From Trichomonas vaginalis G3 (Eukaryota > Parabasalia > Trichomonadida > Trichomonadidae), in contig NC_067207.1 in NCBI RefSeq assembly GCF_026262505.1, forward strand, positions 18,506,082 to 18,570,081: 64,000 bases of DNA, written 5' to 3'. The first letter of the stretch is position 1. The number at the start of each line of letters is the position of its first letter. Shown one piece after another: positions 35,401-44,243 of the stretch. The position numbers were made by a program, and so were the translations under genes. Below the pieces are notes generated by a model, which saw only the letters and a list, made by a program, of their open reading frames with translations, did no database searches and was not told where the DNA came from.

Positions 35401-35822
35401 TTCAGTTGTTCTTCTTTCTTCTTTTTCTCTACGTTTAACTCATTGAGTTTCTTTGTGTGTCTGTCATATTCTAGTTTCTTTTCGTTTTCACTTATTTGTT
35501 TCTGTATGTCTATGTTTGACTTTTTGACATCTGTTATTTGATTTTTGAGTGAACTCAAATTCATTTGACTTTGAGGGTTATAAGCTGTTCCGTCTGCAGC
35601 TCCACCATAGCCTGCCATTTTCGCTAAAAGTGCCGCTCTTAAACCTCCACTCTGTGCACCAATAACTCGGTTTAAAAGCATAGGGTTGCTTGACATTTGT
35701 TGCAACATAGTGGGGTCATTCATAATTTGTTGTTGCAACTGTTGTTGTGGTGTCAGTTTTACTATTGGATGTTTCAATGCTCTCTTCCTCTTACGTATAT
35801 TCTTACGTAGCTTACGTGGCAT
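32428..35822 (-). pseudogene. Element 1 long coiled-coil structural-type locus
   Basis: A nearly continuous minus-strand coding stretch begins with a very basic MPRKLRKNIRKRKRALKH. This is followed by Gln/Met-rich and Gly/Ala-rich parts, a long Lys/Glu coiled coil (about 35214-35570) and further helical segments. Next come repeats of TYIPAGG and TVQNTA type, acidic segments, and a C-terminus with TPKKKRRVEQ followed by Ser/Glu-rich and basic tracts. PKKKRRV closely resembles the SV40 nuclear localisation signal. MAGYG near the N-terminus fits the adenovirus-protease cleavage consensus. The locus is broken, with about five breaks, and may represent one or more genes. A virion core, scaffold or tegument-like role is inferred. 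Confidence 0.5.
34370..34680 (-). repeat. In-gene tandem repeats (PTVQNTAQQ and TYIPAGG units)
   Basis: About five copies of a 27-bp unit encode PTVQNTAQQ or a close variant (34370-34500). A second run encodes three or four TYIPAGG-like units (about 34600-34680). Copies are nearly identical, so the repeat number is probably variable. Both runs would give flexible Pro/Gln- or Gly-rich linkers. Confidence 0.75.
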
Positions 35823-35944
35823 TTTAAGTGAAGTTAAAAAGCGGTTTTTGACGGTTGTTTGTATGACACTTTTTGTTCAGCACAAAAAACTACTCGGTCA
35901 AAGTTTTGTCAGTTTTGTAAAATAACCGTCCTATCTCCGTGCCT

Positions 35945-36658
35945 ATGACGATGAAATCATGACAAATTCAAGAGGGTAGAAAAGAGGTTAGAAAAGAGGT
36001 TAGATCTAACCTTCTACCCTAAATTATATTTTTGGTCATTTACACTCATTACGAAGAAGTCTTGACAAAACATTTACGTTCATGTTTGACAAAACATTTA
36101 CGAAGAAGTCATGAAAATTCAAGAGGGTAGAAAAGAGGTTAGAAAAGAGGTTAGATCTAACCTTCTACCCTAAATTATATTTTTGTCTGATTTTACGAAG
36201 AAGAAGTCTTGACAAAACATTTACGAAGAAGTCTTGACAAAACATTTACGATGAAATCATGACAAATTCAAGAGGGTAGAAAAGAGGTTAGAAAAGAGGT
36301 TAGATCTAACCTTCTACCCTAAATTATATTTTTGGTCATTTACACTCATTACGAAGAAGTCTTGACAAAACATGTACGATGAAATCATGACAAAACATTT
36401 ACGAAGAAGTCTTGACAAAACATTTACGAAGAAGTCTTGACAAAACATTTACGAAGAAGTCTTGACAAAACATGTACGTTCATGTTTGACAAAACATGAA
36501 AACATATATAATTTGTGAAAAGCGACACATTATATATAATGTTTTCGACCCAGAAGACTAACAATTTTTCCGAATAAAAACTTCATTTATTACTAAACAT
36601 CATCAGGGCTAGAAGGCACGAAGTGCCTGGAAGCCCCACTACCTTTTTTTTTTTTTTT
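35945..36658. repeat. Right terminal inverted repeat of element 1
   Basis: It is the reverse complement of the left terminal repeat: three dyad modules, many TTACGAAGAAGTCTTGAC repeats, a conserved end of about 140 bp, GCCCCACTACC, then poly(T) at 36644-36658 and a TA-rich tract. A noisy copy lies at about 17280-17992. Confidence 0.85.
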
Positions 36659-36734
36659 ATATATATATATCAGATGATATAAGATGATTTTTTTAAATAA
36701 AAAATAAAATTTAATTTTTTAATTGTTAAAATAA

Positions 36735-36850
36735 GAATAGTAAGCTTGACAAGTAATTTAAGTTTTTGCTTTGTAAAGTTATTTGGTTGGCAAATGCATT
36801 GTGTCACTTTTTGTTTGAGTTCACTTTCCGTAATTTGTCTTATGATACCA
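36735..36850 (-). repeat. Right inverted end of the large insertion
   Basis: On the minus strand it reads TAAGACAAATTACGG, then AAAAAGTGACAC and ACTTGTCAA, in the same order as 1051-1150 on the plus strand. It abuts GGACTGTTGT at 36851, where the 160-bp repeat resumes. The 76 bp between the poly(T) of element 1 and this end are AT-rich without features. Confidence 0.6.
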
Positions 36851-37330
36851 GGACTGTTGTCAAAATGTCATGTTGTCTCATTTTTTCAGAGAAGTTAATT
36901 AACCGAGTGACATATGGTGACGTAGTGACACCCTCAGTTCTTCAAAAATAATTAATTATTGAATAACCTGAAACCATTAACGTAAACATTAACGATAAAA
37001 TTTATTTCCAGGACTGTTGTCAAAATGTCATGTTGTCTCATTTTTTCAGAGAAGTTAATTAACCGAGTGACACATGGTGACGTAGTGACACCCTCAGTTC
37101 TTCAAAAATAATTAATTATTGAATAACCTGAAACCATTAACGTAAACATTAACGATAAAATTTATTTCCAGGACTGTTGTCAAAATGTCATGTTGTCTCA
37201 TTTTTTCAGAGAAGTTAATTAACCGAGTGACATATGGTGACGTAGTGACACCCTCAGTTCTTCAAAAATAATTAATTATTGAATAACCTGAAACCATTAA
37301 CGTAAACATTAACGATAAAATTTATTTCTG
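36851..37330 (+). repeat. 160-bp tandem repeat, right part of the element 2 array
   Basis: There are three copies starting at 36851, 37011 and 37171, almost identical to 732-1050. Each holds spaced GTGAC words (CCGAGTGACATATGGTGACG and GTAGTGACACC). The last copy runs into TTTCTGCAGTTCATCC, the 3-prime flank of the fibre gene. The same junction lies at 63091, next to the second fibre gene. Confidence 0.9.
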
Positions 37331-37389
37331 CAGTTCATCCATTACTTCATTACCTAATTAATTACAGACATAAAATATATTTAGTTCAT

Positions 37390-38568
37390 TCAATAAACGC
37401 GGTACCATGCGAATATAGTCACAAATGGTGGCATGTAATCTTTACCCAAGCCTGTTGGATTTGTTGTGAAAGTGTGTGAATGATTTCCCCCCGGTTCAGT
37501 TTGTCGAAAAGTCTTTTTTGTTGAATCGTTATAAGCTGGAGATAAAACATCATTGCCAGCTTCATAGTCTGAGTTGTATAATGGGTGGTCTCTTAATGAG
37601 TGGCTATGGTCGCCAGAAAAGTTTGTAGTTCCTGTATGAGTGTGCGGTGGAAGGTTTGCTTCTTTAATTTTCTTCGAACCTCCTGTTTGCTTTGAATATC
37701 TAGCACAGTATAAGAATTTATCTACAATCTGCTTCCACGTACCAAAACCTAAAACTGTTTCTGGATTTGTTGAGTTCATTGACGTATAAATAGAACCAAC
37801 AGGATATAATGTTTGAAGTATTTCATTTTTCATGCTTGTAATCACATCATTTACTTCCGACTTCTTTGCATAATTTTCATCAACATAAGTTTTATCCGCT
37901 TTAAGGTCTAAACATCCTGAAACCCATCCTGTATCAGCTTTAACTTTAAAAGTCTCCGATGTCCATTCATGATACCATTCAACCTTTTCTTTAATTTCAT
38001 TATCTTTTTCATCAACATAAGTTTTATCTGCTTTAAGGTCTAAACATCCTGAAACCCATCCTGTATCAGCTTTAACTTTAAAAGTCTCCGATGTCCATTC
38101 ATGATACCATTCAACCTTTTCTTTAATTTCATTATCTTTTTCATCAACATAAACCAAATTTGCCTTCTTATTTAACTCATCCTTAACATATTCCTTATCC
38201 ACCTTCTTCATTATGTCATTTAGGAAACCTTCTATGAATTCCTCATTTAAATTAAATCTTCCAATCTTCAAAACTTTAGGAAATGCATTTAATGCGTAAT
38301 ATCTCTGTTCTTCTGGTGGAATTGATGTTATATCATCCGTTATTCCTTTAATTTTTGAATTCATAAATAAAATTTCTTTTATATTTGATATCACTGCACC
38401 ACCTTTGCAAACGAATTCGAAATGGTCATTTTTCAATACTATCTCCAAATCTCCATATTTCAACCTTTGCGTTTGTTCTGCCGTCTTTGAATTATATGCA
38501 TATATGGCGTATGTAATGGTCTGAAGGACCTGGGCGCTTTGCGCCTTAAGTTGCTGTTGTTTAATCAT
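37390..38568 (-). CDS. Collar-type trimeric fibre protein, 392 residues
   Basis: The frame is whole and starts at ATG after CATAATAA. Residues 1-120 form an N-terminal region with EFVCKGGAVISNIKEILF. Residues of about 120-240 form a stalk with KVDKEYVKDELNKKAN and two tandem copies of a unit containing EKVEWYHEWTSETFKVKAD and GWVSGCLDLKADKTYV. The C-terminal 140 residues are a phage tail-collar-type domain: YPVGSIYTSMN, GFGTWKQIVDKFLYC, a His-rich PPHTHTGTTNFSGDHSHS and the ending YMPPFVTIFAWYR. It is likely a receptor-binding spike on the capsid. A homologous C-terminus sits on a different N-terminus at 63154. Confidence 0.85.
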   Translation of the reverse strand: MIKQQQLKAQSAQVLQTITYAIYAYNSKTAEQTQRLKYGDLEIVLKNDHFEFVCKGGAVISNIKEILFMNSKIKGITDDITSIPPEEQRYYALNAFPKVLKIGRFNLNEEFIEGFLNDIMKKVDKEYVKDELNKKANLVYVDEKDNEIKEKVEWYHEWTSETFKVKADTGWVSGCLDLKADKTYVDEKDNEIKEKVEWYHEWTSETFKVKADTGWVSGCLDLKADKTYVDENYAKKSEVNDVITSMKNEILQTLYPVGSIYTSMNSTNPETVLGFGTWKQIVDKFLYCARYSKQTGGSKKIKEANLPPHTHTGTTNFSGDHSHSLRDHPLYNSDYEAGNDVLSPAYNDSTKKTFRQTEPGGNHSHTFTTNPTGLGKDYMPPFVTIFAWYRVY

Positions 38569-38592
38569 TTATTATGATTTAAAAATAAATAT

Positions 38593-39304
38593 TTAATCCG
38601 TTATCTCATCAGCTATTTTCTCTATTTGAAATTGCCATAATATTTCATTCATAAATTCTAAATCACAATCAAATAGGTCAGTTATTCTAAATTTAATATT
38701 TGATAAATCTTTTGAATGAAGAATAAATGAATTCCCGGATAATTGAAACGGATATGATAAAGAAAATGTGTTTAAGTTGATGGATAAAATGTTTTGTATT
38801 GATGGGTAAGAGTTAGGGTCTAATGTTTGATGTGAAAATCTCATTGGGGTATTAACTTTATCACATTTGATTAAAATGAAATTGGAACCAGTGTCAGAAT
38901 ACAAAACATCCCCAACATCTTTTTCAAAATTTAATATCCCCAACAATGAACGAAGATGAGGAGTACAAAATTTAATTTTCAGCGGAATTTAATAAGGTTA
39001 TTTTTATTTCATCAAGTTCAAAAAGTTTATCGGGTTTTGATTTAAAATTTTCTTCATACCATACGATAAATGATTCATTTAAATAACTTAAAATCATGTT
39101 AATATCCCATTTCGCTATCACATTATTTATATACATATCATACGTTTTTTCATGGTCATCTTTAATAAATGATATATAATCTGAAGGGTCTAAAAGAATG
39201 GGATTAAATTTACCACTCACAGAAACGAGAGTAACATTATAAATTCCGCTAACTGTTAAATTTAATTCACAGCTATTATTCGAAATAATATTGATAATTG
39301 ACAT
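38593..39304 (-). pseudogene. Element 2 hypothetical locus upstream of the fibre
   Basis: Minus-strand coding starts at ATG 39304 (MSIINIISNNSCELNLTVSG) and continues with beta-rich, Asn- and Asp-rich sequence to 38593, with about one break. No family is recognised. Its position next to the fibre gene makes a virion assembly role possible. The start is 19 bp from the divergent gene at 39324. Confidence 0.45.
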
Positions 39305-39323
39305 TTTTATTACGATTAAAAAT
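39305..39323. promoter_or_regulatory. 19-bp divergent promoter space
   Basis: TTTTATTACGATTAAAAAT separates outward-facing ATG codons at 39304 (minus) and 39324 (plus). TTTTAT and ATTAAAA form an imperfect dyad, like the spaces in element 1. Confidence 0.45.
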
Positions 39324-39803
39324 ATGGTAAAGCGTTATTTTCCAGTGATAAATAAAACTAGAATAAGATTACCTCAAGAATTCATAAATTCAACGAATAA
39401 GAAATTCATTCATGTTATAAATTTTAGTGTTTTCAGAAAATATGAGTCAGTGTCATATTCATCAACAGGTTATATTTCACTTCATTCAAATTTAGTTCAA
39501 TCAAACCCATATAATGACCATTTCATAAGATTTTCAGATGGTATTAAAAATGTAATTGATAGATTAAAATATGAACAGATTGACAATATCGAATTTTTGG
39601 AATTTTGGTTTAAATATCCCGATGGAAAAAAGATTGAAGTTAAAGATAAAGCTGATACTATAACAAAAACAATTACAATGACCGATCCGGATAGTGGGGA
39701 ACAAAAAGAAATAAAACAAACGATAGAAACTGGTGAAAGGTCAATTATTATTGATTATGATTCAAAGGATTATTATTCGATAATGTTAATGCTTGAATAT
39801 TAA
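39324..39803 (+). CDS. Element 2 hypothetical protein, 159 residues
   Basis: The frame opens at ATG 39324 (MVKRYFPVINKTRIRLPQEF). A slightly longer frame to 39291 would need a TTG start. The protein is beta-rich and polar, with SYSSTGYISLHSNLVQSNPY and a C-terminal KTITMTDPDSGEQKEIKQTI. It is the only plus-strand gene in this part of the module. No family is recognised; a single-jelly-roll minor capsid protein is one possibility that fold prediction could test. It overlaps the convergent gene by 4 bp. Confidence 0.6.
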   Translation: MVKRYFPVINKTRIRLPQEFINSTNKKFIHVINFSVFRKYESVSYSSTGYISLHSNLVQSNPYNDHFIRFSDGIKNVIDRLKYEQIDNIEFLEFWFKYPDGKKIEVKDKADTITKTITMTDPDSGEQKEIKQTIETGERSIIIDYDSKDYYSIMLMLEY

Positions 39804-40141
39804 ATAGCCTTAACAAAGAATTTTTCAAGTGATATTTTATATTCATCAACTATTTTATTATAAATATCATTATATGTTAAATGAAGTTCAGTTGTTGTTC
39901 CGTTCTTTGATATCTTAATTGTGCTAATATCCTTTATAGGATTTATTTTTGCAACTGTTCCGCAGCATGAAACCTCATCATCTATGAAAAATTGAATCTT
40001 AACGTCTGAATCTTGAACATCACAAAGAATGGCGATAATGTGAATTAATGATTCATAAGGTAAAATAATTAAACCGGATTGGTCAATTAAATTTATTATT
40101 GAATCATAATTATTAATTATTATATCACGGTAAATTTTCAT
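39800..40141 (-). CDS. Element 2 hypothetical protein, 113 residues
   Basis: The intact frame runs from ATG 40141 (MKIYRDIIINNYDSIINLID) and has a Cys pair (EVSCCGTVAKINPI). The sequence is mixed alpha and beta with no membrane segment. It overlaps the 3-prime end of the preceding plus-strand gene by 4 bp, typical of this compact module. No family is recognised. Confidence 0.55.
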   Translation of the reverse strand: MKIYRDIIINNYDSIINLIDQSGLIILPYESLIHIIAILCDVQDSDVKIQFFIDDEVSCCGTVAKINPIKDISTIKISKNGTTTELHLTYNDIYNKIVDEYKISLEKFFVKAI

Positions 40142-40163
40142 TAATTCAGAATTAATGTCTATT

Positions 40164-40397
40164 TTATATGGGTTCTCGATGTTTGATGAAAGAGGTGGGG
40201 GGTATGTTGGATAAGTGGAATTTAAACAGGTTCTTTACCGGTTCAGATAAAATGATTGGGTCTCCATCTTCTTTATTTTGCTCCTCCTCCTTTTTCGGTA
40301 AGTCACGAGTTAATAAATTTGGTTGAGTTGCTGACCTTGTTAATTCAGGGCTAACATTAACTTTAACATTTTTGAATAATTCGTGATTTATCATCAT
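40164..40397 (-). CDS. Element 2 small hydrophilic protein, 77 residues
   Basis: It starts at ATG in the context CGTAAATG. It is rich in Lys, Glu and Pro with LPKKEEEQNKEDGDP, and the ends are more hydrophobic. It looks disordered and may be an adaptor or scaffold peptide. No family is recognised. Confidence 0.5.
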   Translation of the reverse strand: MMINHELFKNVKVNVSPELTRSATQPNLLTRDLPKKEEEQNKEDGDPIILSEPVKNLFKFHLSNIPPTSFIKHREPI

Positions 40398-40500
40398 TTA
40401 CGTTATAACCAACCGTAATCTCTGCTTTTGCGTTAGTGTTCTTTTGACTAGTGAAACGTCTTCTCATTTATATTCGAATAAAAAAAATATATTTAAACTT

Positions 40501-41399
40501 TTATTTTGCTGGAAGTTTTGAATCTATTATTCCCTGTATTTGTTCTTGAAGTTGATTTTTAGCTGGTTCATTGTAATTAATAGACCTAATATATTCATTA
40601 ATTGCATTCTTATAATCATCTGATTTCTCAAATTTTCTTTATCTAATTCCTTAACTAAATCATAAGTTAAACCTCGTTGCTGATATAATGGTTTCTTAAT
40701 TAAATCTTTGAATGCTTGAGATAAAGCACCTGATGCAATTCTTGCTACTATAATTGGTTGGAATTGATGTTTAAGTTCATCTTTAACATTTGCGCGAAAA
40801 CTGGATCGAATAAAGCAACTTTAAAGAATTTCTTAGCTGAAATTTCAGGTCTAATATTTGCATATTGACCATCAAACTGGTTAGAATATTGTGGTAATCC
40901 ATCCGGTCCCTCTTCAATAGCATTTAATTCTTCATTGAAATAAGAATATGGATTATAACGGTATGAATTAATTGGACCATTTTCACCTTCTCCAATGTAT
41001 TGTTTAACAGCTTTTCCATTTTCATCAAATTGCATAGGATAACGTTCATTATATGCTTTACGTTTAGGATAATCAGTTATAGTTAATTTGTAACCATTTA
41101 TGACTTTAATATTACCTTGACCATCAGTAACGAAAACTTCATTTATACCATCGGGTTTTCCATTTGGACCCGTAATGTCTGCTTCGTGTGCTTCCCAATT
41201 TGGACCTTGACGTTTGGCATATGCTTGAGCTTCTGGTAATGTTAAAACGTTTCTCATTTGTTTAACATCTTTTTGAAGACCAGCAACAATATGAACTAAT
41301 TCTTTCATTCCATCAGGAACTTTCATAGTTCTATTATATGCACCCTTTTTTTGTTCCTTATTTTAATGGAACCTGTAGAAGATTTGCCATTTCTGTCAT
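40501..41399 (-). pseudogene. Element 2 structural-type locus
   Basis: The main readable part (40748-41326) has [40 protein letters not shown] and a Tyr/Asn-rich segment ([20 protein letters not shown]). The C-terminal part ends near IQGIIDSKLPAK. The locus is broken, with about two breaks. It lies between the ATPase and the fibre group, so it is probably part of virion assembly. No family is recognised. Confidence 0.45.
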
Positions 41400-41439
41400 G
41401 TTTAATTATAAATAAAAAATAAAAATTAATTATAAAAAG

Positions 41440-42268
41440 TTAATCAAATTTAACACTTCCTTTATTTAAATCAACTATTATTTTTCCATGTTCACCTAAT
41501 TGCTGATATTGTGTGTAAAGTTCATTAATGCTCATTGGTAAATTCACTTGATAAAGCATAACGTTCAACTGTTGACGACTAAACCCACTGAAAATGAAAA
41601 AGGGTTGATAGATTTGATTTAATGTTTGTGCTTAATGCTTTGAAGTATTGAACAGCCATAAAGAATGAACACTGAATGTGTCGACATTGAGTTAATAACT
41701 GATTAAAATATGATTTCTCATTTGTTATTAGTTTTGATTTCACTGCATCATCTAGAAAAATGAGTGAATGCAAAAATTCTCTATCAAAATTTGAAATAGA
41801 AAGTGTTTCAAATAATTCATCCCGTTGTTTATCAATAATTTTATCCTCTAATCCTTGCTTCTTGATTGTATTATATAATTCTTTATACATTAAAAAGTTT
41901 TTTAAATAATCTTCTGCTTCTTCTTGTGATAAATAAATAATTGGAATTTTGATTAAATGCTTTAAAGATTCAAATGTATCATCTGAAGGTGAACCTGAAC
42001 GGTTGATATAAATTAACACATGTGAATAGGGGGAAGTGTTAGCAATAATGATAATTTGTTTTAATATCGTTAATGTTTTACCTTTATTCTGTTTACCAAT
42101 TGCTGCAGTGATTGAATTTAAGTAACATTCAGAATATGGAATTTTCATTAATTTTTCCTTAGATAGAGCATTTCTATTATCACTCAATGCTTCATTAATC
42201 ATATTATCTACGTATCTATTATATACTCCCGCTAATTCTTCATAAGGGGTGGATGAATTTAAATCCAT
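41440..42268 (-). pseudogene. Genome-packaging ATPase locus (FtsK/HerA, A32-like)
   Basis: It starts at ATG 42268 in the context GATTAAATGG. The Walker A motif is IGKQNKGKTLTILKQI near residue 60, followed by a hydrophobic strand (SHVLIYINRSG). LHSLIFLDDAVKSKL supplies the Walker B, and SFFMAVQYFKA fits the strand with the sensor. This matches the short packaging ATPases of Polintons, adenovirus-like and nucleocytoplasmic viruses. It lies directly downstream of the capsid gene on the same strand. The locus is broken, with about one break. The ATPase would pump DNA into the capsid. Confidence 0.8.
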
Positions 42269-42292
42269 TTAATCAAAAATAAATTTATAATT

Positions 42293-43934
42293 TTAAACAT
42301 TTCTATTCATCAATATTTCATCATATGAACTTCTATACTGTGGTGGTGTACCTGTTGGATGATATTTCAAACCTTCGTCCGGTGTCCATGTCCAATATGT
42401 AGTCCTAGTAAACCAAACCTGAGGAGGATTTGTCACCTTTGAACAGTAAGTGTCATTTTCACCCTGAATGATTGGATAAGCTTTCACTTGTACTGTAACT
42501 TGTGAGTTGAAAGTTTCTAATCCATCAAAGAATATACCCCGCTCCATCACGTTGAACTGGAATAGTGCATAAGAATGAAGTTTGGTCTTTCCATGTTCTA
42601 GCTAATGGTGTGCCATCATCTGCATTCAGTGGTCTAGTTAATGAGTCCTCGTATTCTTCTGTGCATTCATTCACTCCATCTAAATCAGAAGCTTGAAGCA
42701 TACGTGTAAAGAATATGTCGCCCACTGTGGTCATCGCTTGATCGGGGAAGTTTCTGGAATCTATAGTGACCTGAAGACCTCGAAGCATTGGATTTTCTAA
42801 AACCGTTCTTTGCATTGCATTCTTCGGAAATGTTAACACAACATCTGTAACATTATGAAGAGCGTATGAGAAATCTGAGCTAATACCTTCAGGAGTGATG
42901 CAACCTCCATTTAGTGAACGAACGTCAATATGTTGAGCTGGAATCATGAATGGATCTTCCTTACTAAATAAACGTGGTATTGCTTTAACTGATTCTTCAA
43001 TTAAACCGTATCCTGGTGTAATGCATTTATCCTCTAAAACTTCCATCTTTGTGCATGAAATAATAACGTCATCAACTGTTGCGTCAGCAGATGTAGCGGC
43101 TAAGCTTGTAATTAATTTGGCAGGAAGTCCGATTTGTTGGAATTTGCGATCATATTTATAAACATGATTCATAATCTTTTCATAATTTTCATCAGTTATC
43201 TTTTCATAAACGTAATTTTGTAAATCAGCAACTCTTAACGGGTCAACCTGACAAAATACTAAAGTATCCCTGAAAACATAATATTTAAGAATGATTTCAC
43301 CAAATGATTTAGGATAATCATCGAACGCCTGAAATGCTAACAAATCATTTACCGGAATAATCATATCAAAAGTGACATCAACTTCTTCATTTGCTTTCTT
43401 GAAAACTTCTGAAGGGTCAATATATTTACCACATACTGAGTTATCATATTTTTGAACATTATTATATAACGAATGAACAAACTTTTTAACTTTCCTTTCT
43501 GATTTTGGTTTATATGTTGCAAATGCGAAAGATTCACGGGCGCAATCCATCTGAAGATAACCGGCATCACCTCTTTCGGTTTCTACTTCTAATTGTTTAA
43601 AGCTTTGATTTGATGATTTGTAACCAACGAATAAACGCATGCATTTAAAAGCGGCATCACATGTGAAAGCTTTATTTGAAACTAGAGTTGCTTTAACTTT
43701 GCGTTTAATATATGTGTCACCTAATTGGTTCACATCATGAGCTGGATTTGTAATTCTTAAATGAGTTTGTTTATCATCAAAATATGGAGCATCAGAGTCA
43801 TAGCATGAACTTTCAAGTTCTCTATAATATCTTCTACCGTCATTCTTTGCGAATATTTCATTTATCTTTTCGAATGAATGAAACACATTTCCATTAATCG
43901 GTTTAGTGTTTGGCACCAAATAGTTAGTCGTCAT
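42293..43934 (-). pseudogene. Major capsid protein locus of Polinton type
   Basis: A long frame (42525-43934) starts MTTNYLVPNTKPINGNVFHS in the context ATAAATG. It has RITNPAHDVNQLGDTYIKRK, the beta-rich FDMIIPVNDLLAFQAF, a GEIILKYYVF strand, and near the C-terminus GLQVTIDSRNFPDQAMTTVG. Total locus size is about 545 codons with about one break. Length, beta-strand pattern, the divergent neighbour and the adjoining ATPase agree with a double-jelly-roll capsid protein. The fold is an inference from pattern and context. Confidence 0.65.
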
Positions 43935-44003
43935 TTATTAATAAATAAAAAATCAAAATTAAAAGATGAAAATGAATTTTTAATTTTAATGAAATAATCA
44001 ACT

Positions 44004-44219
44004 ATGGCTGCAGGTATATTTAAGAAACTGTGGGATAGAGTAAAAAGAGGAGCGAGTAAAGTTTGGGAAACATTGAAGAAGGGAGCAAATTGGATATTTA
44101 AGAATAAAGAAGCAATTAGTGACGTTGCTGAATCAATAACACCAAAAGCTGCCCCAATAAGAGAAGTTTTAAATAAAGGAGAAAAAGTTTATCAAAGACT
44201 ACAACCGATACTAAGATAA
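44004..44219 (+). CDS. Small amphipathic virion-type protein, 71 residues
   Basis: The whole frame starts MAAGIFKKLWDRVKRGASKV, a strongly amphipathic basic helix with Trp. It continues through WETLKKGANWIFKNKEAI to VYQRLQPILR. It lies 69 bp from the divergent capsid gene. Residues 1-8 are nearly identical to the start of the next gene (44244-44480), so the two share a membrane-binding or capsid-binding head. Adenovirus pVI uses a similar N-terminal amphipathic helix for endosome lysis; that analogy is inference. Confidence 0.65.
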   Translation: MAAGIFKKLWDRVKRGASKVWETLKKGANWIFKNKEAISDVAESITPKAAPIREVLNKGEKVYQRLQPILR

Positions 44220-44243
44220 AAATAATATTTATTTATTTTTCCA

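Larger units (their letters stand above)
2776..36658. mobile_element. Element 1: Polinton-like capsid-bearing element (span inflated by an assembly duplication)
   Basis: It is bounded by inverted repeats of about 0.7-0.9 kb whose outer ends are a poly(A) tract (2776-2799) and a poly(T) tract (36644-36658). Reading inward, both ends begin GGTAGTGGGGC. Without the duplicated stretch the element is about 15.1 kb. Parts recognised from left to right are an adenine methyltransferase, amphipathic small proteins, a collar-type fibre, an rve-type integrase, an HNH nuclease, a capsid-like protein and a long coiled-coil protein. No PolB, helicase or packaging ATPase is recognised. As sequenced it is broken, with roughly 20 breaks in the better copies, an unknown share of which are sequencing errors. 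The near-matching terminal repeats suggest a young insertion. Confidence 0.75.
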
